The notes: a model not told the origin generated them from the letters alone. DNA of 64,000 nt from Neopestalotiopsis rosae (GCA_023078685.1 JALGAS010000007.1:868001-932000), one strand, 5' to 3'; positions 1 through 13,409 are shown, counted from the stretch's first letter. A program made the numbers and translations.

Positions 1-10
1 TTTCATGTAG

Positions 11-882
11 CCCCCACGCGGCACTAGCCTTTATACGACGAGCATGAAAATGCATTGTACGTTCCGCAAAATGATTGCGGCGAAAGATACGGAGGATTTC
101 GAGCATTATACGATTCTCGAGAACACATTCTACGACCTCCAGGCGAAAGCAACCAGCGATAACGACTGGAGCCAAGCTCTGTCCGAGCTAAATCGGCAGA
201 CCGAGAAGCGAAGGTATCGAGAGGCGGAAGAATTTATTAAAGCGAAGCCCTCGAATTATTTCGTATCTATCGCGCAGATGCCCATCAAGAATTCGACGGT
301 GGAACTCCGAGACTCTTCTGTATGGACGTCGATAAGAACGACCGATCTGCCTCTTCGCAGCATATTCTTGGCGCGGCGCGCCAATCTCGTCGTCATTGGA
401 ATGCAATGTTCGAACTGCAATCACACGTCCGGACCCTTTAAGCACTGCGCCGTCGTCGTTATGAAGGGTGGAGAGCTCCACCCTGCCTGCCTGGGGCGGT
501 GCATGAATTGCGTTTACAGCGGCAAAGCGAACTGTAACGTAGAACGGCTGCCCGAAGTCATGAAAGTGTTACAAGGCATGCGCAAGGAAGCGGACATCAA
601 GAAGGTCGTCGAGGCCGATGCCTCCGCTGAGCGTTCTGCCAAGGCTCGCCAACAAATCACCGCTCCAGCAGGCAAGCGACGGCGTGAGTCAAGCGTGCCG
701 ACGAGATGCCGTAAGGCCACCGGTCACAGCCAACTCCAGACCCGTCTGCGGTTTCAAGTAGACAAAAACTTGGCGGAACTAGAGACTCTCTATCAGAAGT
801 AAGCAGCATCTTGACTCAAGATATGGTGTTGCTGCTAACCGGATCTAGAATGGATGGAGAAATATTTGATCTCAACCCGTGA
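11..882 (+). CDS. DUF3716-like cysteine-cluster protein, copy A (5' end outside window)
   Basis: Function unknown. Exons 11-798 and 849-882; earlier exons lie left of the window. Bases 1-10 read as an intron end (tgtag), and the next codons (PPRGTSLYTTSMKMH) match the same exon start in copy C at 38524 (PQRGTTLYAISMKMH). The core at about 407-530 has C-x2-C, GPF, C-x-VV and C-x2-C-x6-C, the pattern I associate with the fungal domain DUF3716; it probably binds zinc. A basic tail (KRRR) and a GHSQLQTRLRF segment follow. The stop at 800 is avoided by a 50-bp intron (GTAAGC donor, GCTAAC branch site, TAG acceptor) leading to a 34-nt exon ending MDGEIFDLNP. It resembles copy C more than copy B. 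Family assignment is by pattern only. Confidence 0.8.
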
Positions 883-945
883 CAGAGAAGAAACGGGAGG
901 ATGGACATGTCGCCTGATCAGGCAACATGCCAAGGATTTTCTTTA

Positions 946-1173
946 TTGTCCTGTACTTTCAGCTTGGTGATGATCTCGTCTTTGTTGTTTGGCTTAGATC
1001 AAGATTCTTCCTCAGAACATCAATCAAGCTGGTTGTCATAGTGGCAAGGGGTACCAGGGTTGTCCTGTACTTTCAGCTTGGTGATGATCTCGTCTTTGTT
1101 GTTTGGCTTAGATCAAGATTCTTCCTCACAACATTAATCAAGCTGGTTGTCATAGTGGCAAGGGGTACCAGGG
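946..1173. repeat. 114-bp tandem duplication (two copies)
   Basis: Copy 1 is 946-1059 and copy 2 is 1060-1173; the first bases of a third copy (ttgtc) follow at 1174. The copies differ at very few positions. The length is a multiple of three, so the duplication makes an open frame that repeats itself without being a gene. The unit ends with a CAAGCTGG-containing segment that also begins the dispersed repeat near 1,670. Confidence 0.9.
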
Positions 1174-1536
1174 TTGTCATATGGTGACAGTGCTAGGACC
1201 AGTAAGCTTTTTGGGCGAGATCTTTTTTCCGACGATTTCCAGTTATGCACATTTGTATCACCTCTGAATATGAATACACCCGTGCATAACAAAATGTATA
1301 CCTATACATCACAACCAGCCTCGCGCACAACTATTCTCTACTAAGCTTCATCAAGGTTGCTGTTGAAAGATTGAGTGCCATTGAATCAAGAAGTCTCCTG
1401 CTAATGATGTTACCAATTCTCCACTTAACAACTGTCCATTACTCTTGACTATTATTTTTCTTTCATGGGTCTGTATTGTGGGGCTTGGCGCTGAGCACAT
1501 CCCGGCCCTGATCCCCACTAAGCCTATTCACAAAGC

Positions 1537-1598
1537 CACACACACACACACACACACATACACACATACACACATACACATACACACATACACACATA
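1537..1598. repeat. CA/CATA microsatellite
   Basis: About 62 bp of CA dinucleotides that pass into CACATA units. Visible directly. Confidence 0.95.
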
Positions 1599-1659
1599 GG
1601 AGACACAAACATAATTTTGCATTTTCCCTTTTCCTCTTCCGCTCTACTTTGCCTTTTTC

Positions 1660-1937
1660 TTCTTCACAACACCAGTCAAGCTGGAATCATAATGAAAAAA
1701 GGTTGCGTCAGACGGTGATAGTGCAGGACCGTCGACACGGCGTCATGGGCCATGAGCAAGCTCAGAGGGCCCTTGACAGGTGACAAAAATAGGAATAATA
1801 TTGATTGTGTTCCAATAGAACACTTTCAGATATTAAACTTTGATGATGAGTCAGCTTGGGCGATTCTAATTGTTATAACAATGATAACAAACTCATTAAC
1901 ATACCTGAAAAGAACAGATACTACACTTGATCTATGC
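1660..1937. repeat. Dispersed repeat, copy 1 (second copy at 47218-47540)
   Basis: Two stretches match the second copy exactly: 1782-1833 equals 47398-47449 (52 bp) and 1905-1934 equals 47508-47537 (30 bp). The flanking CAAGCTGG...ATAATGAAAAAA and CATGAGCAAGC...CAGAGG segments match with small differences. Both copies follow a T-rich tract, as an inverted poly-A-tailed element would, but no coding capacity is visible. Confidence 0.85.
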
Positions 1938-2344
1938 GTCTTATTTTTATTATTTATTATAAATATTATTATTATATTTGTTATAATAGCAATTACTTTG
2001 ATTAAAGAATTTTATTATCTTTTTTTTTGTATCAAAATCTTATGTGAAGTGTTGAGGCTTGCCCCGCGCTTTAGCCCGCTTTTTCGCCTTTGCTAGCTTA
2101 TTAACCGTATGCGGACAAGTAAATCACGGCATCAATGATTTTTGCACCGAGCCTTATACTTATGATAAAAAAGACTTGCTGCTTATACACGTCGAAAAGT
2201 TCATATGATACCAAGACAAATTTGTTTGCAAATACATCACATTATTAATCTGTTTATCCTTATTCCTAGATAACCGCCGAGGAAATGACAAGCCAAACTC
2301 AATCATTATGAAAGGAGGGTACCTTGATCTGGGTCAGAAGCGGA

Positions 2345-4399
2345 TCATGAAGAAAGCTGCTGCTGCAAGTCCACCATATCCAAATACTTGTGCCTTGCCA
2401 GTGGAAGCACGTCCTGCCGAATAAATTGGTAATCAGGCCCGTCCATCGCAGCATAGTAATGCAGCACCTTGCCCTTCCTCAAGCTTGTTATCCAGTCATA
2501 ATAACGGACGAATCCCTCATACGTCGCGTGCTTGCTTGCTAAGTATTCTGCCATCAGCATCCCTTTGCCAGCATCATCGGTGCCACGTTTCTCGCGCCAG
2601 GCATGAGCACCTCTTTTCATTTCTTCCAATGCCGCGGTGCGTCGCGATTCCGTCACTCCACCACCATGCTCATGCAAAACATGCCTAAAGTAAGGAGACA
2701 TCCTTTCGTATGATAACGAACATATACCGCACTTGACTATTTGCTGCTGGAATCTCATCTCACGAGCACCAGCCTCTGGATCGTAAGGCAGGAGCACGGC
2801 GGCGATGGTACTGGTCTCTCCTGGTTTCACTAGAACTCGGCTTGCCTCTTCAATTGTACATATGAAGTGGCTAAACTGAAAGTCCTCTGGAGGTTCTGTT
2901 CTAAGCGCGGGCAAGCCCCGGACTTGTCGAAGAAGATTCATCTGGATGCACAATCTCTCCGTCCTAGTCAGTGCTGCGAGCTGTTGAAATTAGCAAGGTG
3001 ATATGTTATAAATTCCATGTTCTTGTAGATTCACCTGAAGTTTGCAAGGCGGAATGTGCTCACATTTCGCGCCGCTACAACTGACCGGAAGGTACTCCCC
3101 ATTCCGTCGCCGATTGATTGCGTCTTTGTGACAAGTTTGACGGTCCATGTTGCATCTCTTTGGCTCTTGTATCAAGTGTAGCACACACAGACGTTCATGG
3201 CATAAATGGGAGCCATCGAGTCCAGAGTCGAGGGGTTCTTCGTCCTCAAGTACGCTGTGTTTGAAAGCACCGTTCGCCCAGGATCTTAATATAGAGTAAG
3301 CGCGAAGAGCGGTTCCCTCTCTTTGCGTGGAGCCGAAATCCAAGCCACCTGCTTTGGCCCAGATTCTAAGCGTGGCGCTGGTTATCGGCTTGGCATATTC
3401 CGTTTCGCGAGCAGCTTCGAATCTGTCCGCGATCGTGCGTGGAGGTTCTGACCAGGTTTCGCTCAGCAAGAGGCAGGCACCTTCATGGTTCGAGTTCAAG
3501 CCCCAGGAGGCCAACAAGGCATGGTGGAAGTCTTCACAAGCGGGAGTGAATTGGAACGGTGCTATGGCAGGCTCCGCTGGGCCCAGTGTGGCCCTGAAAG
3601 GTGCCAGAGTTTCAAAATATTTCTTGCTGTAAGGATCGACTTTCTGAAAGGCGTGAATAGCCTTGAGCCAAAACGAGACTTGCCATGCTGCTCGAATTGT
3701 GTCGTCTTCCGAAAGAGACTGAAACCAGGCATCTCTCTTTCTTGAACAGACCCATTTCTTGATTGCGAAAGTGATCAAGATGACGAAGCGTCGCTGAGAT
3801 TGATACAAAAAGGCAGGGGTATTCATCGTATTCCTCGGCCGCTTGGCTACAGCATCCCGTACCAATGAATTTCGGACCACAGCGATCTGCGCATCTAGTG
3901 TCTCAAAAGTCATCCAATTTGAATCGTCCTGGCAATAATGCTCGAGCGCATCGGCATAAAACTCTGAATATGCTTGCGAAAACAATGGCCGACCGAAAAG
4001 TTCGAGAAGCATTCGGGATGAATGACTCCGGAGTGGTGTGCCATATAGCAGTTGTTCTACAGGAATATTCGGCTTTGATCCTCGTTCCTGACTTTTGAGC
4101 TGAGACGCAATAGATGAGAGGTGGACGCGATTCTCTGTTTGATCGATCACGACCGCTGTAGGCGCCGTGTCAGTCTCTACAGGTTGCGCGAATTGCGTTT
4201 GCTGCTGAGTGTTTCGTCCAGGGCGCTTTAAGCCATTCGGCTCGATAACAAAGTCGCACATAGAAAGAACGCCAAGAAGCAGGATCGGGGATAAATCAGA
4301 CTTGCTTCGCGAAGTTTGCAAGGTGCTGAAGCCGGTCTTCTCAATCCTGAAGACAACAAGGCCCAAGAGGGCGAGCTTTTGCGAATTGGAGAATGACAT
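2345..4399 (-). CDS. Protein with His-Me-finger (homing-endonuclease-type) zinc-binding loop
   Basis: Exons 4399-3035 and 2980-2345 give 666 residues; the 54-bp intron (2981-3034) has a GTGAAT donor, a CTAATT branch region and a CAG acceptor and is in phase 0. At residues about 396-455 lies GSHLCH...C...H-x3-E-x4-N-x2-R-x2-C...C-x-H-x2-P-x-C, the arrangement of the zinc-binding loop of His-Me-finger homing endonucleases (Pfam zf-His_Me_endon type), common in fungal genomes. The long N-terminal part is unrecognised. Exon 2 adds a possible C2H2 finger (KCGICSLSY...H-x3-H, about 539-560). Endonuclease activity is not shown; the loop also occurs in fungal proteins of unknown role. The start is uncertain: an open frame on the same strand at 4590-4228, in another phase, might supply an upstream exon. 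Confidence 0.75.
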
Positions 4400-5180
4400 G
4401 TTGAAATATTGCTACCATTCTGTGCTCTGGTTTTTTTCTGTTCTTTTTCCCCTTTAGTTTTTATTTCTTTGGAAATGCCTTCGAAAAGCAGGGCCTTTCT
4501 GAGTGGTTCGGGAATTGTTGTGGCGTCGGATATGATGCCGAGCAATGTTGATAAGTAGGAGCTATCATAGACGACCAAACAAATATACAAAGTCCAATTA
4601 CCAGATGTAAAAAGCTTAGGAATGAATCTCGCTTCTATGGCAGAAAATTACAGCCCAGACAAGTCCGTCTGTCACTACATAGGTAAAGAGAATTCTTCCT
4701 CATTTCTTGTCAACGTTCCTAGGCAATGAGATAATCCGGATGCCGAATATGGCACGATGGGAAGACTTTAGAAACCCTTCCCAGATGTCCAAAACAACGC
4801 AATCAACTCAATTAAAGCCGGATCTGCGAGAGGGGGAAAAAAAATGAAACGCAGTCGTCAAATTGTCAATAGATGCCCAATTCACATTAACGCGATCATC
4901 TAGCGTTTGCGTTTCTTAATTAATTGTCAAAGCTTTGATTATGCCCAAATATGATTCACTCCTAAGGAAAATAGTCAGGAACGGTAGGCAGCCATTTTTC
5001 GATACTAAAGTCGCCGATTGCTGTCCTTTATGCAAGGGACAAAAAGGGAAAGAGATCGTAAGTGACCAACAAGTAGGGGACCGGCAACTCTATTGTGCTC
5101 AGGTTGGACCTTACATATACTAATTAAAAGCATCTAATCTATTTGCCATGCTTGGAGAATCTCGCGGATAGGATCTTTTG
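4400..5180. other. Intergenic region running into RIP block 1
   Basis: No gene supported. A 62-codon open frame at 4935-5123 with a CCPLC motif is too short and isolated to call. Composition shifts to strongly AT-rich after about 5,180. Confidence 0.6.
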
Positions 5181-8100
5181 CTTAAATTCTATAATAATTA
5201 TGCCTATATGCATATAGCGTATATATTTGCCTTATAGCTATAAATATTTACCGGAATTTAGATAAATCGTTTTTTGTTATATATAAATAAATAATATTAT
5301 GCAGAAATGCTATTTATTAGCCTTAGGCGATATGCATATTTTTTATTAATTGTATAAGGATATATCCAAAATCCTTATTTTATAATATTCCAGCTAGCCA
5401 AATAATTTTAATATATAAACGGTCCTAAATAGAGGCTACTTTAACAAATCTATTTATTACCCATCCTAAGCGCAATTATTAGTAACGGTTTATATTTTCC
5501 CTTTTTTAATATTACTCACTTATAGCTGCTATAATTAATTACTTTTATAATATATCCCGAAACTGCTAAGCCTCGACCTAGAGTTTACGATAAAGGCATT
5601 TAGACTAAATAATTTTGCGTCTTTTTACCCCATCTTTAGGCGAGCCAATTAGTGCCAAATTTCTTGCCTAATAGGATCATTTAAATATAAACTAATTTCT
5701 TAAATGCTATATTTAGGCACCCCGAGATTACGCGAGAGTTAAGCGCGGAGATCCCTTTTCCTTTTTTATAATTATTACTAAAATTAATAAATATAATTTA
5801 GAATTAATACCTTCGAGGGAATTAATAGCTTTATAGCATTATTAGCATTAATACTCTCGGTAAATTATTTATTTTAAACGACTATAACTATCCTATTTTA
5901 TTTAGCTTTAGCCGGGAAGAGTTATTTTTTTTAGGCTGCCGTACCCCGAGTCGCTATCCGGATTGGCTTAAACCGTCCTCGAGCTCTTTAATAACACCTT
6001 ATAATTACCTATAGCATTTAGTAAAGCCCCGGGACTTTATCGCCTCCGATCGAGTTAAGCTAGGCGCCTTTAAAGAGATTTTTATGCTACGAATTAAGAT
6101 TATCGTCCGATAAACTATATTTAAAATATTAAATAACGTTAATGCCCCAGGCCTATCTACGGAATACCACGAATCGACTAGCATAGCGGCTACTAAAAAA
6201 AGGAAAATCTCGGAAAGTTCCTAAGAGTCAATACTCCGCCGATATCGATATTTCCTTTTTACCGTTATAAAGTGATTTTTCCGTATCCTGCAAGAAATAG
6301 AAGGTTAATAATGGCAATACTACTAGTCTAAAGCATATAAATATTAAAATGCAGGAAAAATATCCGTATTAGGATAACTCTACGAGTCGAAAACATATAT
6401 GCTTACCCTGGATTAAATTAATTTGATATAAAATCGGATATATGCTTTATTTTTTTATATTATTTATTTAAAAAGCTACGAAATCCATATAACCAAGGTC
6501 GCCACCTAATAAATCACCGCTATTTATATAATTATATTTTTTTTTTTTTTTTTAGCCCGGTAAATGCTCGATTTAATCTAATAATTACGCTTTTAGCTAT
6601 AAGCTATAATCCATTTATCCGCTATAATATATCGCAGCTTAAATAAAGCACTATTTAAATACTTATAAAATCTTTAATGCGACCGATATTTCCTAAGCAT
6701 TCCTATAGCCAGTCCATATATATACAGATTTAGCGGCTTTATTCCCCTTATGTAACCTCGAAAAATTTGCTTTTATTAATTTCCTCTAGTTTAGCATTAA
6801 TAGCTTTCTGCATTAAAGCGCCGATTAATTTAGCATAACGTTTAGGTATTTCGCGAGGGCTTATTCCAAGCTCTTAGCATTTTCCTCTTAATTCAGGCAC
6901 GGTTAAGCTTTAAAGCGTTAACTAAATAATACGCTTGCTATATTTTTTTAATTATTCCTTATATTTTAATGCATTTTAAGCATCGTGCCTGGATTTATTT
7001 GCCTAAATAAAGATAAGTTTTTGTAAATCGAGTACCTGATTTTTAAAATTTTGCTTTTAATTAATATAATTCTCGGATACCGTTATTATAAAATAATTAT
7101 ACTTTTTTTGCAGCGTTTCTAAGGCTTTAATTTTTTTAATTAATTTATTATTTTATATAATATTATATTACTCGAAATCCCTAATTTTCTTTTCGAAATT
7201 AAGGATAGCTGCGGATTATTCCTAATTCTTCGATTCCTAACGACCGAGTATGCTTATTAGGTCGATAAATTTATTTTTATAACGCTATTTTTGAGATGCT
7301 ATTTTTTGCTGTAGCTCTTCGTTATATATAGCTATTTCCCTTAATTTTCGTAATAAATTAAATAATTTTTGCTTATATATAACGAGCTGCGAAAATTCCT
7401 AAAAGTGATTTTCCGTTTTTATTAGGGAGACGTTATTTATAATTATGCTGCGTTTAAAATAAAGAGAATTTCTCCTGCGGCTAATATTTTTTATAATCTT
7501 AATATTAAATATGCTTTCGCTAGGAATAGGTTTTTCGGAGGTAGTGGATTTTCGATTTTTAAGACTTTTTATAGGTTTTATATTAAATTATATTAAGTCC
7601 TCGGTTACGTAATTTATGGCCTTTTAAGGCTGATTTTTGCTTATATATTTAATTTTAGTAGTTATAGTGTATTTTTAGGACGTAATAATACGATTCTTAT
7701 TGCTATTAGCATTAGGTAATAAGAGAGAGATAAATTTGAGCGAGATAAAAAAACCGTATTTTTAAACGTAAAAGCGTTTTAATCGCTAATATATAGATTT
7801 TTCGTAGCCGATATTAATATCGACGGAGTTTATGCTTATTTAAAGATTAAACGTAATTAATTTTAAAATATTAGGGAGAATTATAATTGCTATCGTCGAT
7901 TTATAATTAGAGATTGAATCTTTTTTCGAAAGCTATTAATATACCTTTAATAAATATAGTGGAATATTTAAGGCGTTATAAATTATATTTTAGAAGTAGG
8001 CTTCGGAAGGGATTCGGATTATAAATTCCAAGCCTTAAATCGACGATATTATAAAAATCGAAATGGCATCGATAAATACCTTTAGGTATCGCGTTAATAG

Positions 8101-11100
8101 TAAAAATATAATGTTTTTAATTTTGCTTTAATTTTAAAAATCGCTTATTATTTAGGCTGGAAAATATTAATAAGCACCGGAGAAAATTAAATATAATAAA
8201 ATTGCCCTTTAAGCAGCCCCCCTCCGTTTGAATTAATATAATTTACGCCGGCATAATATTTTAATCCTATAGTCGTTATTTAGGATACGATATAGTTTAA
8301 AGGTTTTAATATTAAAGACCTTATTAATATATTTAAATAAAAGATATTGCTTATGCTTTTTTTTCGTGGTAAGGATAACGTTCGTATTATATCGGAATAA
8401 ATTTAAGGCTTTATGCTTCCCTAGCCTCTTTTTCCTGGTTTATTTCTTTAATTCCTTTATTATTAATTTATATTAGGTATATAATAGCGATATTTAGGGA
8501 TTTTTTTATTTTATAGCCTTAAAATTATTTTTTTATTTAATATAATTATAAATAGATAATTTAGGCCTTATTTATTAAAAATAATTAAATATTAAAGGAC
8601 TTTTATTAATAAAATCGACCGTCTGAAATACGAAGCGTCCGTTTACCGAGAAGATATTACCGATTGCTTTTTATTTGGCTGCAATTTAATATAGCGCTTG
8701 CATTAAAATAAAATAAACCGTAAATTATTATGGATTTTAACGTAAAGCGTCTACGCTTTATTAAAAAGGGATTTATAGCGCGTTATTATTATGACTAAAT
8801 TAAGCTAATTTTAACTTATATCGAGGAATTAAAATATTCCGGAAGAGGCAAAGCGGTAATATAATTACTTTTAATAAATAATAAATAATAAAAACCTTTA
8901 ATAAATTATATATTATTTTTAACGCTATTAATAAGAGCTAAAAGGAAATAGCATAAAGCCTAATAATCCTATTTAATCCTATTTAATAAAAGCGGCTTAC
9001 CTTTATAAAAACGCATTATAATTCCTAATTCCAGCCGCTTATATTAATGCCGGTATATAGATTAAAAATAATATTAGCTTTAGCAGCTTTAGCAGCCCCG
9101 GCGAGCTTAGCCTCCCTTATACGCATTTTAAAGGTCGTTATAAGACCTTTTTGCCGAAAGTTTTATATTAAATATAATTTTATTTAGAAATATAATAAAG
9201 CTAAATTTACTCGGATTTTGGTCTTATAATCCTTTCCTTTTTTTATCCCGTGGAGCGCTATTACCTCTCGGTAGTCCCGGGAGCAGTTTTTTAATATTTT
9301 TTGGAAATAAGGGTCCTCGCGTGGATTTTTTATATTAAGGTCGTTTATAAATATTTAGGCCTAAATGGCATTAGTGTCGTCTAAATTTATAATAACGACG
9401 CTTTTGGACGCAGCTTTTGCGGCCGCGGCCGCGCAAATTTTGCATTATTTAAAAAGCGAGGCCGATATTATTAAGAAATTAAAAATATTTAAATCCGTGG
9501 TAAAATATAAAAGAAAAGGTATTAGAGGATAATAATCGCTATTATATTATATATTTAGCATTTGGATATTTGGAATAAACGCGATTTGGATTATATATTA
9601 TAAGGGTAATAATAGGGAGGTTACGACCTAAGCACCGTATAAATAATATAAAAGCATATTATCGAAACGACTTTTCGGAATAAGAATAATAGCGATTTAT
9701 TTTAAAAGCAAATTAATATATTGCGTTTTCGTCGGGGCGACCTTAATAAATAAAACCCGTTATTTTTTTTAGCCGTATTAATATAATAATATAGCAATAA
9801 TAAATAAATATATTATAATATAAAAAGGCGCATCGTTTATTAATAGGTACCGTTACTTGGATATCCGGTATAATTAAGAATTGCGTAACTAATGCTAAAA
9901 TTGCAAAATTTTCCCTATATAATTATGCAGCCGAATATATGCGACGATAAATAGGTTAAGCCACGGGTATAATATAAGGGGATTTAAACCGCGATCTAAT
10001 ATCTTTAATAGAGCGCATTGGCAAAATAGTTTTATTATTATTTAGCAATTAAATATATCAGCTATATCGGCTATAAAACGTATTACTTTTTGGCCGGGGG
10101 CTCGGCTTCGTCCTCCTCGCTTTTATCGATAGCTCGCTGGCGCTTTGCTAGAGAATTACCGGCTAAAGCGTTATTAGAGTTTTCTTTATTAATATGCACG
10201 TTAGCGTCTATTTTATTTTTCTCGGCGGTACTATTTATTGAGTCGGTGCTATTATATTTAAATAAACCTATCGTAAAAACTAAAGAGCTATTAATAGCGC
10301 GGCTATTTTTGGTTCCAATTTATGCATCGTCGTCGCCGCTTATGGCATTTATATCGTTAAAATCTCGATTTATAAAGACGCGTTTCTGGAAAGCTATAAT
10401 TTTCGCAATTTTATTATCGCTATGCTTAATTAATAATAATGCCGGGCCAGCCGGAATATTCGAGGCTGGCGATAGTGGTAATAATGCTGCTACTGCTATT
10501 AGTGCTAGTGGCGGTAATGCTGCTGCTGCTGGTGCTGGTGCTGGTATAGCTGCTACCGGAATAGCTGGGGCTGCTGCCGGTGCTAATGCCGGTGCTGCTA
10601 TTAATATTTTTGCGGCTTATAGATATTAAACGCGACCGGAAGAGATCTCCTTGGTATAATTAGAATATTATAATATCGAAAATATAAAGGACCTACCCTA
10701 AAAAGATATATAATCGCATCTTCTCTCGACGTAACGTTATCCGGCAAGCCGGAGGATAGCAATTCGTCTATATTTGCTAATAGCCCGTCCCTGCTATAGC
10801 TAATAAAGCCGATTATAGCGGTATGCAATTTTTTATTATACGTATAATCGATATCCGCCTTTTATAATATAAGAGCTACCTGCTTTTTATTTTTAAGCTT
10901 TAGTTTTCTAGCATTTAATCCGCACCGGCGCATTTCCGCGTCGATTGCGGCTATATTTCCAAGGGTTAGAATTTTCTTTTTTAACGGCTTTGGAGGCATG
11001 GCTTTAATTTATGCGTATAAGCGGATGCTATTAGAGAAATAATAGAAAACGTTAAATTACTCGTCGAAAATATAAAAGCGGATAATCCGAAATAATATAT

Positions 11101-13409
11101 ATAAAGGGAGGGAATAAAAAGGCTTATATAAAACGATAAGGTGTCTTTTTAATATACCTGCTAGAATACGCGTATAATTTCTAATTAGTTTTTAGGCATG
11201 CAAGCCGGATAATTTCCCTTAAAAAGTTCCTTCTTATTGCGAATCCTAGAATATTTAAGTAAATAGCTTAAGCCGCGATCCTCGTTATCGTACCCCCGTT
11301 CCGTTAAATAAGGGTAAAGGCTAATTTAATTATATAATCCTTTATTTATTCGTATTTTTATTCGTATTTTATTAATTGTAAAAAAAGTTATTTAAACGAA
11401 TATTTATTTTATTATTATAAAACCCTAGGGAATCCGAGCTAAATATACGGGTATTTAGTAACCAAATATCTAAATAGCCTTTTATATCGATATTATACGA
11501 CGCCTCGCGCAATTTTTTTTTTCGGCGCTTTTAGCTTTAAAATCTAGTTTTAATAAATTAAATGCGCTAGTTAACCGGATAGCGCTGCGCGAAATTATTA
11601 TGCTTGGAAAACGAAGTAGGGTTATTAATAATATTTAATACGAATCCGATCTATAATACGACGTTACGATAAAAATAATTATATTAATTATATTAATTTA
11701 ATTAATATAAGCAAAAATAATATATAGCTTTATATCGGATTTATTATGCTTAAATTTTATAATTATTTACGTATAATAATCGTATTAAAATTTTAAAGAT
11801 ATTACGGAGGTATTTATTATATAGCTATAATAATTATAGGATCGTATTACGGTATTAGGAATAGCTAAAATTAAATAACGCAAAATTTTTTCGATCGCGA
11901 GAAATATTATTAGCTAATAGCATATTTAACGCGCCCGGAAAAACTAACGCTTAATATTAAGCCAAATATTATAGCACCCGACGATCCGTGGCGCTCCTCG
12001 GTTCCTTATGTTAATGCCGGTCTTTCTACGTAGCAAAATATTAAGATTTACTCCCTTTTTCGCGCTAGGATTTTTTGGTATTATCGTATATATTTTTTAT
12101 TTCGCTATATATTTCGTGGCTTTCTAAATTTATTTTTAAAGGCCTCCCTAGCGTTACGCAGCTTTTTGCGTAGCATTATAGCTTTTTTAAAAATCGGCAT
12201 CCTATCCGGCTATAAGAGCTAATATACCGGCGTTTTATAGGAAAAAAATCTTCGAAGCAACCTATAATATATAATATTATCGTCGAAACCGTCGCCGTCG
12301 AAATTATCGCTTTCGTCTTTATTTTCCTTAATCGCCTATATTAAGGGCTTGCGGTAATTTATATTAATCTTAAGGATGGCATTTTTAATTGCTTCTAAAA
12401 TCCCTTTTTTTACGCCTTTACGAATAATAGCCTAAAAAATTTTTTATTTCCGTATTTTAGGAATAAGCGTAAAAAATGCGGTTACGCTATTAAGACGGTT
12501 GCTATTACCAGTTAGGCCGTTTCCTAAAGTGTTATTAATTAATATATTATTAATTTATTTAAACGATATATTTATTAAATTATACGTTTCTGTTTCCGGT
12601 AGCTATTATAAAAGCTTAGATTTAAAATCGATAAACGTATACGGTAAATTAAAAAAGATAAATAACGATAAATAATATGCAATTTGGTAAATAAAAATAT
12701 ATTAGTCGATAAAATAATATTTATAATCGATTAAAAATATAATAAATAGCGTACGGATTTGTAAAAAGAAAGAAAATTTATATTCTAAAAAAACCTCGTA
12801 AAAACTTTTATATTTAAGGTTTAATTATGCCTAAAATTATAAACTTATTTCGATAGGTTTTACGTAATAATAAACCCCGGAAATTTAAGAATATTATTTC
12901 TAAATTAAAATCTTTAGGAACCGATCGGAGACCCCGAAGAGCCTCCAATTCAATAATAACTTTAAAATATTAGAAAACCCGATCTATTTCGGAGTAAATA
13001 AATAAAATTAAATCGAGAATGCTTTCGTAAAGAGAGATTTAGGAAAATTAGGAAAGATTCGTAAGCGTTAATTTTTATATAATTCGCTTATTATCGTAAT
13101 TCGTTCGGATTAAAAAAGAATTAGAATAGCACGTAAAAGATTTATTCGATAATAATTACCGTTCCGCTATTTTACGTAAATCGGATAATATAAATCTAAT
13201 TATTATTAAGCTTAAAAATAAAGAATAATATATTATTAATTAATTAGAGCAAAAACCTAATTTAAAATAGGATAGGAGGGTTTGCGAAAATAAATCGAAT
13301 ATAAACGAATATTTAAATATATAATTTAAGGATATATTAAAGGACTTTTAAAAGGAAGTTATTAAATAAAGCATCGCGATGTTATTTAATATAAATATTT
13401 TAACGATTA
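5180..13409. repeat. RIP-degraded AT-rich block 1, left part
   Basis: About 8.2 kb with stops in all frames. TpA steps are everywhere, CpA and TpG are scarce, and CpG remains frequent. That pattern is expected from RIP, the premeiotic C-to-T mutation of duplicated DNA in Pezizomycotina, acting at CpA. The original elements cannot be recognised by eye. A 17-T run lies at 6537-6553 and a Gly/Ala-codon low-complexity island at about 10440-10615. The segment just before the chromovirus insertion appears continuous with the sequence from 21086 onward when aligned with block 2. Confidence 0.9.
10440..10615 (+). repeat. GCT/GGT low-complexity island inside RIP block
   Basis: Imperfect GCT, GGT and AAT triplets. 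They create an open frame (10090-10629) ending in an Ala/Gly/Asn-rich tract. TpG is abundant here though depleted around it. The frame is not called as a gene: its upstream half looks like random AT-rich sequence read without stops. Confidence 0.7.

Larger units (their letters stand above)
883..2344. other. Repeat-rich intergenic region
   Basis: No gene seen. It holds a 114-bp tandem duplication (946-1173), a CA/CATA microsatellite (1537-1598) and a dispersed repeat also found near 47.2-47.5 kb. From about 1,840 the sequence becomes AT-rich. Open frames at 927-1187 and 1445-1783 are products of the repeats. Confidence 0.7.

Noticed and set aside
927..1187. 86-residue self-repeating protein
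   Set aside because: It is the translation of the 114-bp tandem duplication, whose length happens to be divisible by three.
4228..4590. 120-codon frame upstream of the His-Me-loop gene as a 5' exon
   Set aside because: No donor/acceptor pair in the right phase joins it to the main frame; noted only as a possibility.
10090..10629. 179-residue protein with membrane-like helices and an Ala/Gly tail in RIP block 1
   Set aside because: The helices come from AT-rich RIPped sequence, the tail from a triplet repeat; no homologous context or intron signals.
5180..13409. CRISPR-like or satellite array in the AT-rich block
   Set aside because: No regular unit or spacing is visible; similarity between lines is due to low-complexity AT composition.
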